DNA of 64,000 nucleotides from Beta vulgaris subsp. vulgaris (Eukaryota; Streptophyta; Magnoliopsida; Caryophyllales; Amaranthaceae). The stretch covers positions 11,376,779-11,440,778 of the forward strand of contig NC_079206.1 in NCBI RefSeq assembly GCF_026745355.1, written 5' to 3'. The notes beneath the pieces were generated by a model. The model worked only from the letters and a program-made list of their open reading frames with translations, did not search any database and was not told where the DNA came from. Below are positions 32,801 through 44,299 of the stretch, piece after piece. How positions within the stretch are numbered: the stretch's first letter is position 1; every line of letters starts with the position of its first letter. The translations under genes were made by a program, and so were the position numbers.

Positions 32801-35800
32801 CAAGAAAAATACTCCCTTCACTACTCAACAATTAAAGTTCTAGCTTTTTGGACAATGATTAAGAGCTCATTTCTAATGGCTATGACCTTTCATTGAGACT
32901 CTATTATGAGGAAGAGCCAAACTTTCACTTATAAATTAAACACACAACAACATCACCTATTCAGCAACAAATAAAGCACAAATTATCTAGCTACTAATTA
33001 TATCTTTAATTGTTTACAGCTATTAATTTCTTGTCCCCTACCTGATCCTCAAGAGGCATAAACCAGGAATCCCAGGATCCATCACCAATTTCGCTGAGCA
33101 AAATAAGTGACCAAAAATAGACATCATATCAGTACACACATAAACTTGTGCATGTGATTATAATATTCGAATAGTTGGAGAACAGGGAGAAGCTAACAGA
33201 AGAAGTAAATCATAAGAAAAATTCATATGTATTGACAAAATTACTGTATCTTACAACATAACTGAGAGCTTGAGAAATAATCACACATGACAAATTAGCA
33301 ATGACACAATTTAAGGTGAATGATTAAGGAGGAATGGAGAAGTTTTAGGCAAAAAAAATGGGAGAAAACCCATCCACATTATATCTTTGATTATCTAAGA
33401 GCCAGTATCTCAGTTAATATACTACTCCTGCATTTAATGTCTTGCATAGTTTTCAATTGAGATAATCCTAGATAGTTTTCCACATTTCTATTTTTAGTTA
33501 ACACCAACTCCTCCCTCATCAAATCATCCCCTGTTCTTTCCTCATCCCCATACATTCTCTTACTTTTTTTCATCTCGTATTCACCTTTTTTTCTCCTTTC
33601 ATCACAATTTTAGCATCTGTGCCAAACCCAAGTGTGAAAAACGTTTGAGGATGAAGAGTATAAGAAACGCTCAAAACCATTGCGAACTCGATATGCTAAA
33701 GAATACTTTTTTCTAGAAAGACCAGTATAGCAGCAGGGCCTTCACATATGGCATGATCATTACAAATCCTTCGCTTGCTGATAGTGAGAAAGAAAGGTGG
33801 AAAAACCAGAGAGAGAGAGAGAGACAGAGAGCATACATGCAATATCCTTCTGACCCTGACCACTCACTTAGAAGCTTAGTAAACTGCTTCATACCACGAT
33901 GAGAGCATTGATCTCCAATTCCTACATTATTTGATTAATCATCCAAAACGAGCATGGAATTGGAAAATGAAACTCAAACCACATATAAAACGAAATAATA
34001 AATCCTGCGTGATGAACTAATAAACTATAATGACCAAGCAAAGCATGACCCATATAAAACAAGCAAACAACCAGAAAATAAACATAAGGACTGAAAATAA
34101 GGATCCATAGCATTGTGAATCCAAGAAAATAATAGAAATTTTAAGTTGTTTGGTATTCAATTTGTATCTCAGATCTTCCTGATTGAAAAATATTAGGTAA
34201 CGCATAGAGTTGACGCTTGTGGGCCAACACATGCCCATTGCATACTGGCAGATAGTTGCAATTGCAGTACTGACAACATTCTTCTAAAGGCTAATGTTTC
34301 ATACACCATTACATACTATAAATGTGCACAAGTTAACTAAATAAACATTTGGAAACAGTGATCCATGCACCCAAGCATGATTCCAAATGCTTGCAAGTTT
34401 GCATGTCCTATGAACTGCAATGGAGCATTAAGAGAGGAGCTAATATGTTATTAGACCTATAAAGCTGCTATTGTGAAGTTCATGAAGCACTTATTGGGAA
34501 GTTATGGGGGACCAAGTACTTCCACTGCATATTACTAAATGATGGCTAGTTTATTGAAGGGTCTATAATGCAACTTGTAAGTCTTAATATTTACGGCCCG
34601 TTTGGTAGTTGGTCATAAATGGTGGTAATGGGAATGAATTTGTGTGTAATTTTGTGAAAAATATCATTGTCCATTCCCATGATAATGCTAATTTATCCTA
34701 AAGTGTCCACTTTCCTTCTTGAATTTTCATTCCCATCCAATACCACATTGTAGGTGGTAATGAGTGGTAATGAAAATTACTTCCCTTTGGAGACAAAAAC
34801 ACAAGTTTAGGGGTGAGATTGCTTGCCCATGGAGAAAAAATGCCTCCCCATGGAGATTTTAAGGGTGTCTCCCTAACAAAATTACACTTAAAATTCATTC
34901 CCATTACCGCAATTTATTAACGACTACCAAACATGCCGTTAATGTTTTGGTTTACTTGTAGGAAGCAAGGGTGTTGATATCAATATTTCCCCTCAAATTC
35001 CTTCCAATTTCATTAAGCTGTTGTATTAAATAGGCTTTTCAACCGAAGAGGACAAGGAAAACATGTGAAGAAATTATGAGATAACATGACTCTAGATTCT
35101 TGAACTGAGAGATGCGCAATATTTGAAGCAAGTAAAAAGTCCTTCAAAACTACAGTATATGCATTATTGAGGAAAGTAGAGGTGGAAAACTGGAGAGATT
35201 ATGTATAGTAAAATAGATATTATCGACAAAGATAGTTCAATGCATTGTCAGGTTCCAAAAAACCCCTCTACTTTGAAAGCTAACATCAAGGTACTGAAGA
35301 AACAAAACAAAAGGCCTACGTATGAGAGGCTCTCTTGCAATGGACAGAGAAATGTTAAGTAGCAAGCTCAAAGAGCATATCTTCGTTGATTTGTACTTGT
35401 GTTCAGCAATGTCAAGCCACATAAAAAGTCTCAAATAATAAGCCCACAGCCCAACAAAGACATATTCCATCCCCCCCCCCCAAAACAAATCATATACTTC
35501 CTCCGTTTCGTTTTAAATGCAACAAAGGGGTATTATTTGTGAGATATAAAATATTCATTTGTTGCTTTTAAAACGAAACGGAGGAAGTATAAGCACACAA
35601 CAGCTATTACCCCAATAGTATCTGTAACTTTGACCTCCTTCCATTTTTGTGCTTCTGAGTTTGGACTACTGATTACGCATCATAAACTTGAGGAGCCAAA
35701 CATTCACTCATCAAGGCAGAACAGATCAACAATCCTCTTTTGCCTTCCTCTAAAAACTTTGTTAAAAAGCAATCCATTACCCCACTTGGCCACTCATAGA

Positions 35801-36681
35801 TACAACTCTGATCACTGACAAGCCAAAGCAATACAGTCCCTAGTGAATCACCAACACCTATCATTTAGACACTCCAGAAACCTATGGAGTATCATCCCCT
35901 ACACCTCCAAAAATTATGTCAATGTTTCGATACAAGGCCATCATAATATAATGTCACTTCTTTATAAACAAACAAGATATTCCATTTATCCCATATGGCC
36001 ATCCATATTTTCTATGTTTGTAAATCCCATTCACCATTCTATTTGTTAAATGAATGTAATCCAAACAATCCATCTTCTGGGCTTTCCTATAACCAAATAC
36101 TATTGTTCAACTTGCTCATTGACATTCATCTTGCCAATAGGGAAGCATTCATAATCTCGTCAAACTAAACTAATCACTCTTATTTGCAACAAAAATCAGG
36201 CATGATTTTTGTATCAATATTGCAACCAAAAACCTAAAATCTGACATTCACACTATTGACAAATTACACCTGATTTCCACTTACTAAACCACACATGAAA
36301 AAAAAAATCAATCATGCATATTTATAATAGAAGTAAGAAATACAACCGAAGAACAAAAATTTGACATTAAGTTTTCAATTCTATACCTCAGTTTGCATAA
36401 TCACAAGAAATATAGAAATCAAGCAAAAGGGTAACCAAACAATTGATAATAAATGTCAAAATTAACAACTGTAAGCAACATTTTCTAAAGATTTGAATTT
36501 TTCAGCACCTTAAATCCTTACATATGCTGATATGCATATGAAATCATAACAAAAGAAAATGAAAATTAGAGAGACGGCGAAAAAGAAGGGTACCATGGAT
36601 TACAATGAAGGGAAAGCAGTGAGATAAAGGAAGAAAGATGATGGCAAAAACTAAGGGGAAAAGGGTTGCTGGAGATTTCAT
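29863..36681 (-). CDS. Palmitoyl-protein thioesterase (PPT1-like) copy 3, complete
   Basis: This is the best-preserved gene of the array. Twelve GT-AG exons: 36594-36681, 33837-33921, 33042-33093, 32738-32758 (a 21-nt microexon), 32601-32654, 32353-32403, 32115-32177, 31884-31949, 31746-31784, 31215-31337, 31043-31135, 29863-30135. They sum to 1008 nt, 335 residues, in one frame. The start MKSPATLF opens a signal peptide before CFPFIVIHG. Catalytic residues are Ser99 (GLSQ/GN), Asp218 (FEHDTVLVPKETSWFGYY) and His274 (AGNHLGIS). Cysteines and the SLGGPHAG loop match the family. The enzyme should hydrolyse palmitoyl-cysteine thioesters in the lumen of the secretory or vacuolar system. The C-terminal 50 residues are basic and variable. 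Intron 1 (2.7 kb) holds two MITEs. Expression and substrate are not shown by the sequence. Confidence 0.92.
34594..34938. mobile_element. Tourist-like MITE in copy 3 intron 1
   Basis: The ends are cggcccgtttggtagtt and cgactaccaaacatgccg with TTA duplications (34591-34593, 34939-34941). It is the same family as 53325-53662. Confidence 0.85.
35497..35587. mobile_element. 91-bp Stowaway MITE, near-perfect hairpin
   Basis: The ends are cttcctccgtttcgtttt and aaaacgaaacggaggaag with TA duplication. The arms pair over nearly the whole length. Confidence 0.88.
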
Positions 36682-37094
36682 GATTAGTTGCCCAAATTAT
36701 TGGAATTCTTGTGTTGGATGAAGAAAAGAGAGTATATTTGTACAAAAGGTATTATCTTTCTTAAAATTCTTCTCTTTTCTCTTCAACAGCAGCTTTAAAA
36801 TTTGGCTTAAGATGGAATAAATTTGAGGTTGGAAAGAATAAGAAGTTAGAGATGAGAATGCAATGAAGAAGAACACGAAACCCACAAGTCAGAGCTTTTG
36901 ATAATCGATCCCCCACTAGTCTTTCCCAGTCGCTGTGAATGTGATTTGACTGGTAAGAGAGGGAAAAAAAACCGAAATCTAATCTGAAAATTTCCGAAGA
37001 GATGGAGTACGTACAAGTGTACAACAAAAGGAAAAGGGTTTTTGCCACTGGATTAAACGGAAGTTTCTGATGATTGTGTTTTGGTTAAACCTAA
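36682..37094 (-). promoter_or_regulatory. 5' flank of copy 3
   Basis: This is the presumed promoter/5' UTR region upstream of the copy 3 start. A weak TATA-like AATATACT lies on the minus strand near 36733. No other element is clear. Confidence 0.35.
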
Positions 37095-37479
37095 GGGTGT
37101 GTTTATCCCTCAGATTTAAATTCAAATTTCAGACTGTGCCACATCAGCTTTCCACTAATTTTTACTTACTTTTTACTTTTCAGACTCACTCCAGACTCAC
37201 TCCAGTTTTAGACATTATCCCTCAGACTCCATCCATACTATCTACCAAAAATTTAACATATGGCAGATTTTTACAAAGAAAAAAATAAAAGACATATGGC
37301 AGATTTTTGGTGGCCTAGAAAGTATGGGTCCCATATCAATAGTCTTGGGTGGAGTCTTGATTATCCAAACCCATCTCAAGACTATCCCCATTATATTTGA
37401 TGAATATCCGTGAGACTCTCTGAGACTTGGCAAAGTCTGTACCTCAGACTCTTGCTCAAGACCAGCGATAAAGACACCC
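37095..37479. mobile_element. Tourist-like MITE upstream of copy 3
   Basis: The ends are gggtgtgtttatccc and gcgataaagacaccc with TAA duplications (37092-37094, 37480-37482). It carries many cagactc units and sits about 400 bp upstream of the copy 3 start codon. Confidence 0.78.
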
Positions 37480-37738
37480 TAAAACAAGAAAGCAGTGGTG
37501 CGCCTAACTTTTAGCTGTGTGCAGAAGTAGTAGTATTCTACAGAAGCTTTAGGTTTTCAGTAGGCTTTTAGAATGCGTTTTCTTCACTTTATTAAATCTG
37601 ATTGACTTTTATCCAAACTTAGTGTGCATTTTCTTCAATTTATTGGCCCTAAACTTATTGAACCTTATCTAAATTGAACTTATTGAACCTGAAGTGAACT
37701 TATTGGAATTAATTAAACCTGATTGGACCTGATTCAAC
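37480..37738. other. Unassigned sequence
   Basis: AT-rich sequence with some gaacttattgaacct units like those in the neighbouring Tourist-like elements. No gene is seen. Confidence 0.4.
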
Positions 37739-37741
37739 TTA

Positions 37742-39247
37742 GGGTGCGTTCTGTTCAACTTAAAAAATTAAGTTTCAGGTCCAATAAGTTCAGATAAGTT
37801 CAGATAAGTTGCAATAAGGTCTAATAAGTGCAATAAGTTCCAATAAGGTCTAATAAGGTCCAATAAGTTCCAATCAGGTGCAATAAGTTCCAATCAGGTG
37901 CAATAAGTTCCAATCAGGTCTAATAAGGTCCAATAAGTTCCAATAAGGTCCAAATAGTCAATGTTTAATAAACATTTGTATTATTGTCCACTATTTTGTT
38001 ATTCATAATTTCATATCACTATTAGCGGATTATGTTATTATTAGAATTTTAATTAAAGTACCACAATGATATATAGTATTATACTTGTATTAGTGTCTAT
38101 TATTTTATTATTTTTTGTATTATGTCTATTATTTTATTATTTATTGTATTATGTCATTATTTTATTATTTATTGTATTATGTCTATTATTTTATTATTCA
38201 TATTACTATTAGCTGATTATGTATTATTAGAATTTTTTATTAAAGTACCACAATATAGTATTATACTTGTATTATTGTCTATTATTTGATTATTCATATT
38301 GCTATTGAATAATATTATAATCATGGTCAAATAATTAAGGTTAATAATAATAATAATAATAATTACAATATTTTGCAATTCGTCTTTAAATAACTAGAGA
38401 TAACATGTTTTCGTTACTAATAACTATGAAAGATATAAATGTTATCAATTGATTGCTTCATTATCATCACTGGAGTATCTTTCTTTATCGGAGTATTTTC
38501 TTCATCTTCTACATCATCCTCTTCAATCAATACGTTTTCTTCATCAACAGCCAACCATATTTCATCTGCAATTTTCGCCCGAGTTGAAGCTACTGTGACT
38601 TTGAACATTTTTTTCTCTTTCTTCTAGTAACATTCAAATAAATGAAAGGTGAAGAAAGCTGAAGAAATGAATGAAGGAGTTTTTAGTTGTTAGCAACAAA
38701 TGTTCAGCTTATTTTCATTGATTAGGAAAAGGAGAATCAGGCCCATAATCAAGCCCTTTACAATGAAAGTTCACTGCCTTTTGCTCAGCTTAAATTAGTA
38801 ACTACTAGTATTTTATAAAATTAATTTTTTGATTTTCTACTAGTGTTTTATAAAATTAAAACAACACTATTAGATATATTAGTGATGAAAGTTATGTATA
38901 GGCAAATATATAAATAGTAATTTTTTTGTTAAATTAATTATCATAAGAGATAATTAATAATCTTATTTTTTAAAGGACGAATTATAATAATATTATTCCA
39001 TAAAAAATTTTGAGGGGTAGTATTTACGTTAGTGGTAATATTTATGTTATTCTGGTCAATGTTTTTGTCTAATAAGGTCAAATAAATTTAATCAGGTCCA
39101 ATAAGGTCTAATAAGTTTCAATCAGGTCCAATAAGTTAATAGGTCAATCAGGTTAATAAGTTCCAATAAGTTCAGTTCAGGTTCAATAAGTTCAGTTCAG
39201 ATAAGTTCCAATAAGTTCAGGTTCAATAAGTTGAATAGAACGCACCC
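37742..39247. mobile_element. Large Tourist-like element with 'aataagttccaat' arrays (E1)
   Basis: The ends are gggtgcgttctgttcaac and gttgaatagaacgcaccc with TTA duplication at 37739-37741 and 39248-39250. Both ends carry arrays of degenerate ggtccaataagttccaatca units; the AT-rich middle holds cattatcatcactggagta and a small acidic reading frame on the minus strand with no known relative. It is nearly identical to 49189-50367. Confidence 0.82.
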
Positions 39248-39250
39248 TTA

Positions 39251-40483
39251 TTGGACCTGATTGAACCTGATTGGAACTTATTGGATCTTATTGAAACTTA
39301 TTGACCTTATTGAAACATATTAGACCTTATTAGCCCTGTTTGAAACTTATTAGACCTTATTGGACCTGATTGAAACTTATTAGACCTTATTGGACCTGAT
39401 TGTAACTTATTTAACCTTATTAGACAAAAAAAATTGAACATTAATAACATAAATATTACTCCAAACGTAAATACTACCCCTCAAAATTTATTATGACGAA
39501 GGAATAATTATTAAAATTCGTCCTTTAAAAAATTAATAATTATCTCTTATGATAATTAATTTAACGAAAAAAATTTACTAATTATATATTTGTCTATACA
39601 TAACTTTGACCACTAATATATCTAATACTCTTGTTTTGATTTTATAGAGCACTAGTGGAAAATCAAAAGTTGATTAACATTTATTGCTAACAAGTTAAAA
39701 TTGGCACATATGAAAAATTCTCACCCCACTTTCATTTATGTGAAGGTAGTAGAATGCATTAACTCCTTATCTCTCACTCTACATTTATATCTTTCATTGT
39801 TATTAGTAACGAAAACATGTTATCTCTAGTTATTTAAAGACGAATTGCAAAGTATTGTAATTATAATGATTATTATTGTTAACCTTAATTATTTGATCAT
39901 GATTATAATATTATTTAATAATAATATAATCACCTAATAGTAATACGAATAATCAAATAATAGACAATAATACAAGTGTAATACTATACATTTTAATAGA
40001 AAAATTCTAATAATAACATAATCAGCTAATAGTAATATGAATAATAAAATAATAGATAATAATACAAATATTTAATAAAATAATAGACACTAATACAAGT
40101 ATAATACTATATAATCATTGTGGTACTTTTTATTAAAATTCTAATAATAATATAATGGACAATAATACAAATGTTTTTTGAACATTGACTATTTGGACCT
40201 TATTAGACCTTATTGGAACTTATTGGACCTTATTAGACCTGATTGGAACTTATTGCATCCGATTGGAACTTATTGCACCTGATTGAAACTTATTGGACCT
40301 TATTAGACCTGATTGGAACTTATTGCATCCGATTGGAACTTATTGCACCTGATTGAAACTTATTGGACCTTATTAGACCTGATTGGAACTTATTGCCCTT
40401 ATTGACCTTATTGCAACTTATCTGAACTTATCTGAACTTATTGGACTTGAAATTTAATTTTTTAAGTTGAGGAGAACGCACCC
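39251..40483. mobile_element. Inverted copy of the same Tourist-like family (E2)
   Basis: It reads like E1 in reverse and ends ttttttaagttgaggagaac then gcaccc, followed by TTA. Its left terminus is missing at the joint with E1. Together E1 and E2 make an inverted repeat of about 2.7 kb. Confidence 0.75.
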
Positions 40484-40569
40484 TTATTTGAATATTGTGT
40501 TAGACATGATCTTAATTTATTGGACCTGGAACTTATTTTATAAGGTGAAAAGAACACAATCTTAACTTA

Positions 40570-41543
40570 GAGCAATGTCATTGGTGATGAATTTGTTCAC
40601 CAAATTTCCCTACTTACCCATGTTTTGTTCATTTTATGAACAAATATATCATCTCCACTCCACTCATGAACATAAAAACCATCAAAATCCACTTTATCTC
40701 TCCTACTTTTCACTACCCCACCTCAACTTTCTCTCTCCTATTTCTCTTTCCTACTTCAATTAATAATATAATTTACATATTAAAAATAAAAATGGATCAT
40801 CTTATGATTACGTAAAATATTAATAATCAATTACCAAAAATTAATTATTATTATTGGAAAATTAGTAAAATAATAATTAATTACAAAAAATTAATTATTA
40901 TTATTATCGCGTGATGGGTAAAAATAATAATTACTTACGATAAATTAATTACTATTGTCGCGTATTAGTTAAAGTAAAATTATTATTATCGGGTAAGGGT
41001 AAAATTATCAATTTAATTGATTTTTTGTTTATTAAGAAGGTAAATATTTTTATTACAAAAATATGGATTTTTTTTCTTCTTTTTAGGTGAGGAGGAGATG
41101 GTAATAAAGTTATAGAGAAAAATGATGTATAAATATATTTAGAGAGAGAAAGATTGAAGAAGTGTTTTTTTTTCTGAAATATGTCAATACGAATATTATT
41201 TTATAGAGCGGAAAAATATGAATTTTGGAATTTTTTTCTTAAATAGGGATTTTCTGGGAAATTCCGTGGAAATTTCCACAAAATTTCCCAAAAAAACACA
41301 ATAGCAGCCACGTGGTAGCGTGCCAGTGGTTGGATGTGTGTCATGCTTCCAGCTTTTTGCCAAAAAATAATTTAAAAACTCCTTTTCTCTCAATGCAATG
41401 TGAACAAATTGTTAACATGATGAACAATGACACATTTGGTCATTTGGTGAACACTTTTTTATGACTAATGGGATCCAACTTTTTTTTGTTCAATCCAAAA
41501 TTTTAGATTTTCATGACCAAACTCATCACCAATGGCATTGCTC
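40570..41543. mobile_element. TIR element 'gagcaatg...cattgctc' with TTA duplication
   Basis: The ends are gagcaatgtcattggtgatg and catcaccaatggcattgctc, flanked by TTA on both sides (40567-40569, 41544-41546). It is 974 bp with no transposase. It is probably a PIF/Harbinger-type non-autonomous element. Confidence 0.82.
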
Positions 41544-41546
41544 TTA

Positions 41547-43969
41547 GAGCTTTTGGGATAATGGTTAATTGGTTAGTGCTGATAGACTTTACAATAAAAT
41601 TTTGTTTGAATTGTTACTTGATAATTTTGTAAACAATTACGTTCACAGTTTTTTTTTTCATCGAACACTAATATGTTCTTGGTTTTCTAATACACGCAAT
41701 ATTTTAACTTTTAGTACTATTCATAAATTGATATTGACTACATTTTTCACTAATACTTTAGATGTTAATATTATTATCTAAAATATTATAAGATAGCTTT
41801 AATTTATACTTTCAAAATAAAATGTATTATTTCATTAATCGTGTAGTTTATGCAGGTAATAGATGTTTTCAATGAATTACAAACTCAAAGAAAATAAATT
41901 TTATAATCAACTTAACGGAAAATTTCTTCTTATTTCCCCCCCTCAATAATTACTTACCTAGGTACTAAGTAAACAACTTCCTGCATATTGTAGGAAACGG
42001 TCCAACTAGGAGTTCTTTGGGAGAGGTTTCCCTTACCACCCCCTTTCCTGCAATGAGTTTGACTTGCAAACCTGGCTGGTTAGACCTGTACGAGGTGTCA
42101 GTTCAGTAGGGTCCTTACTTCATCTTACCAACATAAAAAAAAATATCGTAAGAAACGAAAATTCTACGAATTTTCACTTCTGCCATTTCAACTTTTACTT
42201 CTTTGTTGACAAATAATTCGCCTACCTTCACCCAGAATAGTTCAACTTATCAAGTTTTCTTTATCAACCAAACAACTACTTGCTTTGTTTTTTTTTTTTT
42301 ATCATTCTCTCTTAAAATCTTGACACTATTCATACTTGGAGAGAATCTTCTCAATTTTTTTCAATTTATAAGAAAAAATATAGTCATGTGGGGTCTTGTT
42401 TAATTTGTCTCAATTAGTACTTTATTGATTTTCAATCATAATTTTATATGATATATAATGAAAGATATTTAATTTTAAAGATGTACATTGAGAGACGCGT
42501 CAGGAAAGTGAGAAAGATAAAAAATAGAGGGAGTACTAATTATTTCTCTTGTTTATATAAATCTTTTTGAGTTTTTTTTTATTAATTCAAGATTAATATT
42601 TGGTATACTATTAGGATTTGTCTCCAAAATATAATTTTGTCAACTTTTGTAAGTCTAAAGATAAATTGTACAATATGTCCGTCAAAAGTATTATTGGCCC
42701 TTTGATTTTATTGGTTAGGATGGGGGAGAGATGAGATGACAGAACAATTCATTTTGGGAAAAAAATTAAGGGCTAACAAATCGTGACACTTTTGACTAGA
42801 TAAATATATCAAAGATAATTTGTCAAAATAGACTACTTGTTTACCACATTTGTGAGAAATAACCTTTTATAATTTTTCTACAACTTGAGACTTTTTTTTT
42901 GGCAAGACACAACCTAATTCTATTTTCGGGCATTAGACACATCGATTTTTTGGCTTTTATATATCACTTATTCAATGATGTTGCATGTACACTAGGTTTT
43001 TCCTTTTCCCACCTCTTCCCTCCATTTTCTCCCTAAAAGAGTGTAAAAGTCTCGACACATGTAGAGCATATGGGGGATTTAAGTTGATCAACATCGAAAA
43101 CCATTGGATCGATGCAGGAAAATAGGGTAAGGTTGTTTCTTAGGAATTTTTTTTTTGAGATGTTAAGCTATCAAGAAGTATAAAATGTTGTTTCTCGCCA
43201 AAGTATATAAAAGATTTGTCCTGACAAATTTTCCATATATCAATTTAGGTTGAACATTGTCTTGAAAAAATACTTCTCAAATTTAAAATCATTTCAAATT
43301 AATCAAAATTCAAGACGCACTAAAACACACGGATTATATTTCAAATACTAGTTTCAAATAAGTTAACCTTATCCCCGTCTTCCCAAAATATATAAATCAA
43401 GCTAGGAATTATGCCTGATTAAATCAACTTTACACCTGCTTTAAATCGAAATAAGTTTAATTGCAGGTGACCTTTTGGTAGATTGTTGACTTCTTAAAAA
43501 AGTAAAATAAAAGTAAAACAAAATTAGAAAAACCACCACACCCGCCTATATACTCCCCAAAATCACCCCACCACCCATTGTGCAATCAACACCTTCTCCC
43601 ACAGGTCGTGAGGTTGGGTTTTTTATGGGCTTGGATGGGATTTTCGAGGTTAGGAGTCGGTGGAGTTTGGTGGTCTGGAGGGAAAGGATGAGGAGGGTTG
43701 AGAATGAAAGTAAAACAAAAAATTAAAAATAAAAACCAAATCAATCATATTTTTACACATAGCACATGCATGTAACCTACTAAGTAGGTCATAAACTAAT
43801 TAAGCTCAATATATAGAAAAAAGCCCTATAAGCTTAATGTAATCAGTAATAATCGAGACCTTGACTTATTTGGGAAAGACAACGCAAAGGTTGACTTTTT
43901 AAAATAATTTTTCCTTATATTTAAGATTAATGGTTTCTACATTTCTTTTTAAGTCAAGTCAATTAATAA
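41547..43969. other. Long gene-free AT-rich stretch
   Basis: No supported gene. A segment at 41990-42125 reads like part of an LTR or SINE leader (gggtccttacttcatcttacc) but I could not fit it to a tRNA or a known end. The rest is simple AT-rich sequence. Confidence 0.4.
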
Positions 43970-44210
43970 TTCCTCTGTTTCATATTATTTGAAACATTTC
44001 TTTGGATACGCTTCCCAATATTAATGTCTCTAATTCGCTATAAGTAAAAACTATATAAAATTGGTATTTTAAAACAATACATTGAGATAAATCTAACAAT
44101 AACTCATATGACTATATTTTTTTTCTTATGTAAAATTCACAAAACATGGCAAAAAATAATATGAATAGTGTAAAATTTAAAATGTCTCAAATATTATGGA
44201 CAGAGGAAGT
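43970..44210. mobile_element. Degraded Stowaway-like MITE
   Basis: The ends are ttcctctgtttcatattat and atattatggacagaggaa, imperfect inverted repeats with AT-rich middle. Confidence 0.65.
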
Positions 44211-44299
44211 ATTTTTAAACATATTTCCTTGTCAAGTATAACAAAAAAACAACATGTAGGTGTTTATATTCAACTTATAAAAGCTGCATATTCGGTTTA

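Noticed and set aside
38417..38608. Small acidic minus-strand protein inside E1
   Set aside because: It is only 63 codons in a non-autonomous element and has no known relative. The corresponding segment of E3 is largely deleted.
41990..42125. Possible tRNA or SINE head (cctggctggttagac)
   Set aside because: No cloverleaf, no proper A and B box spacing and no target duplication could be found.
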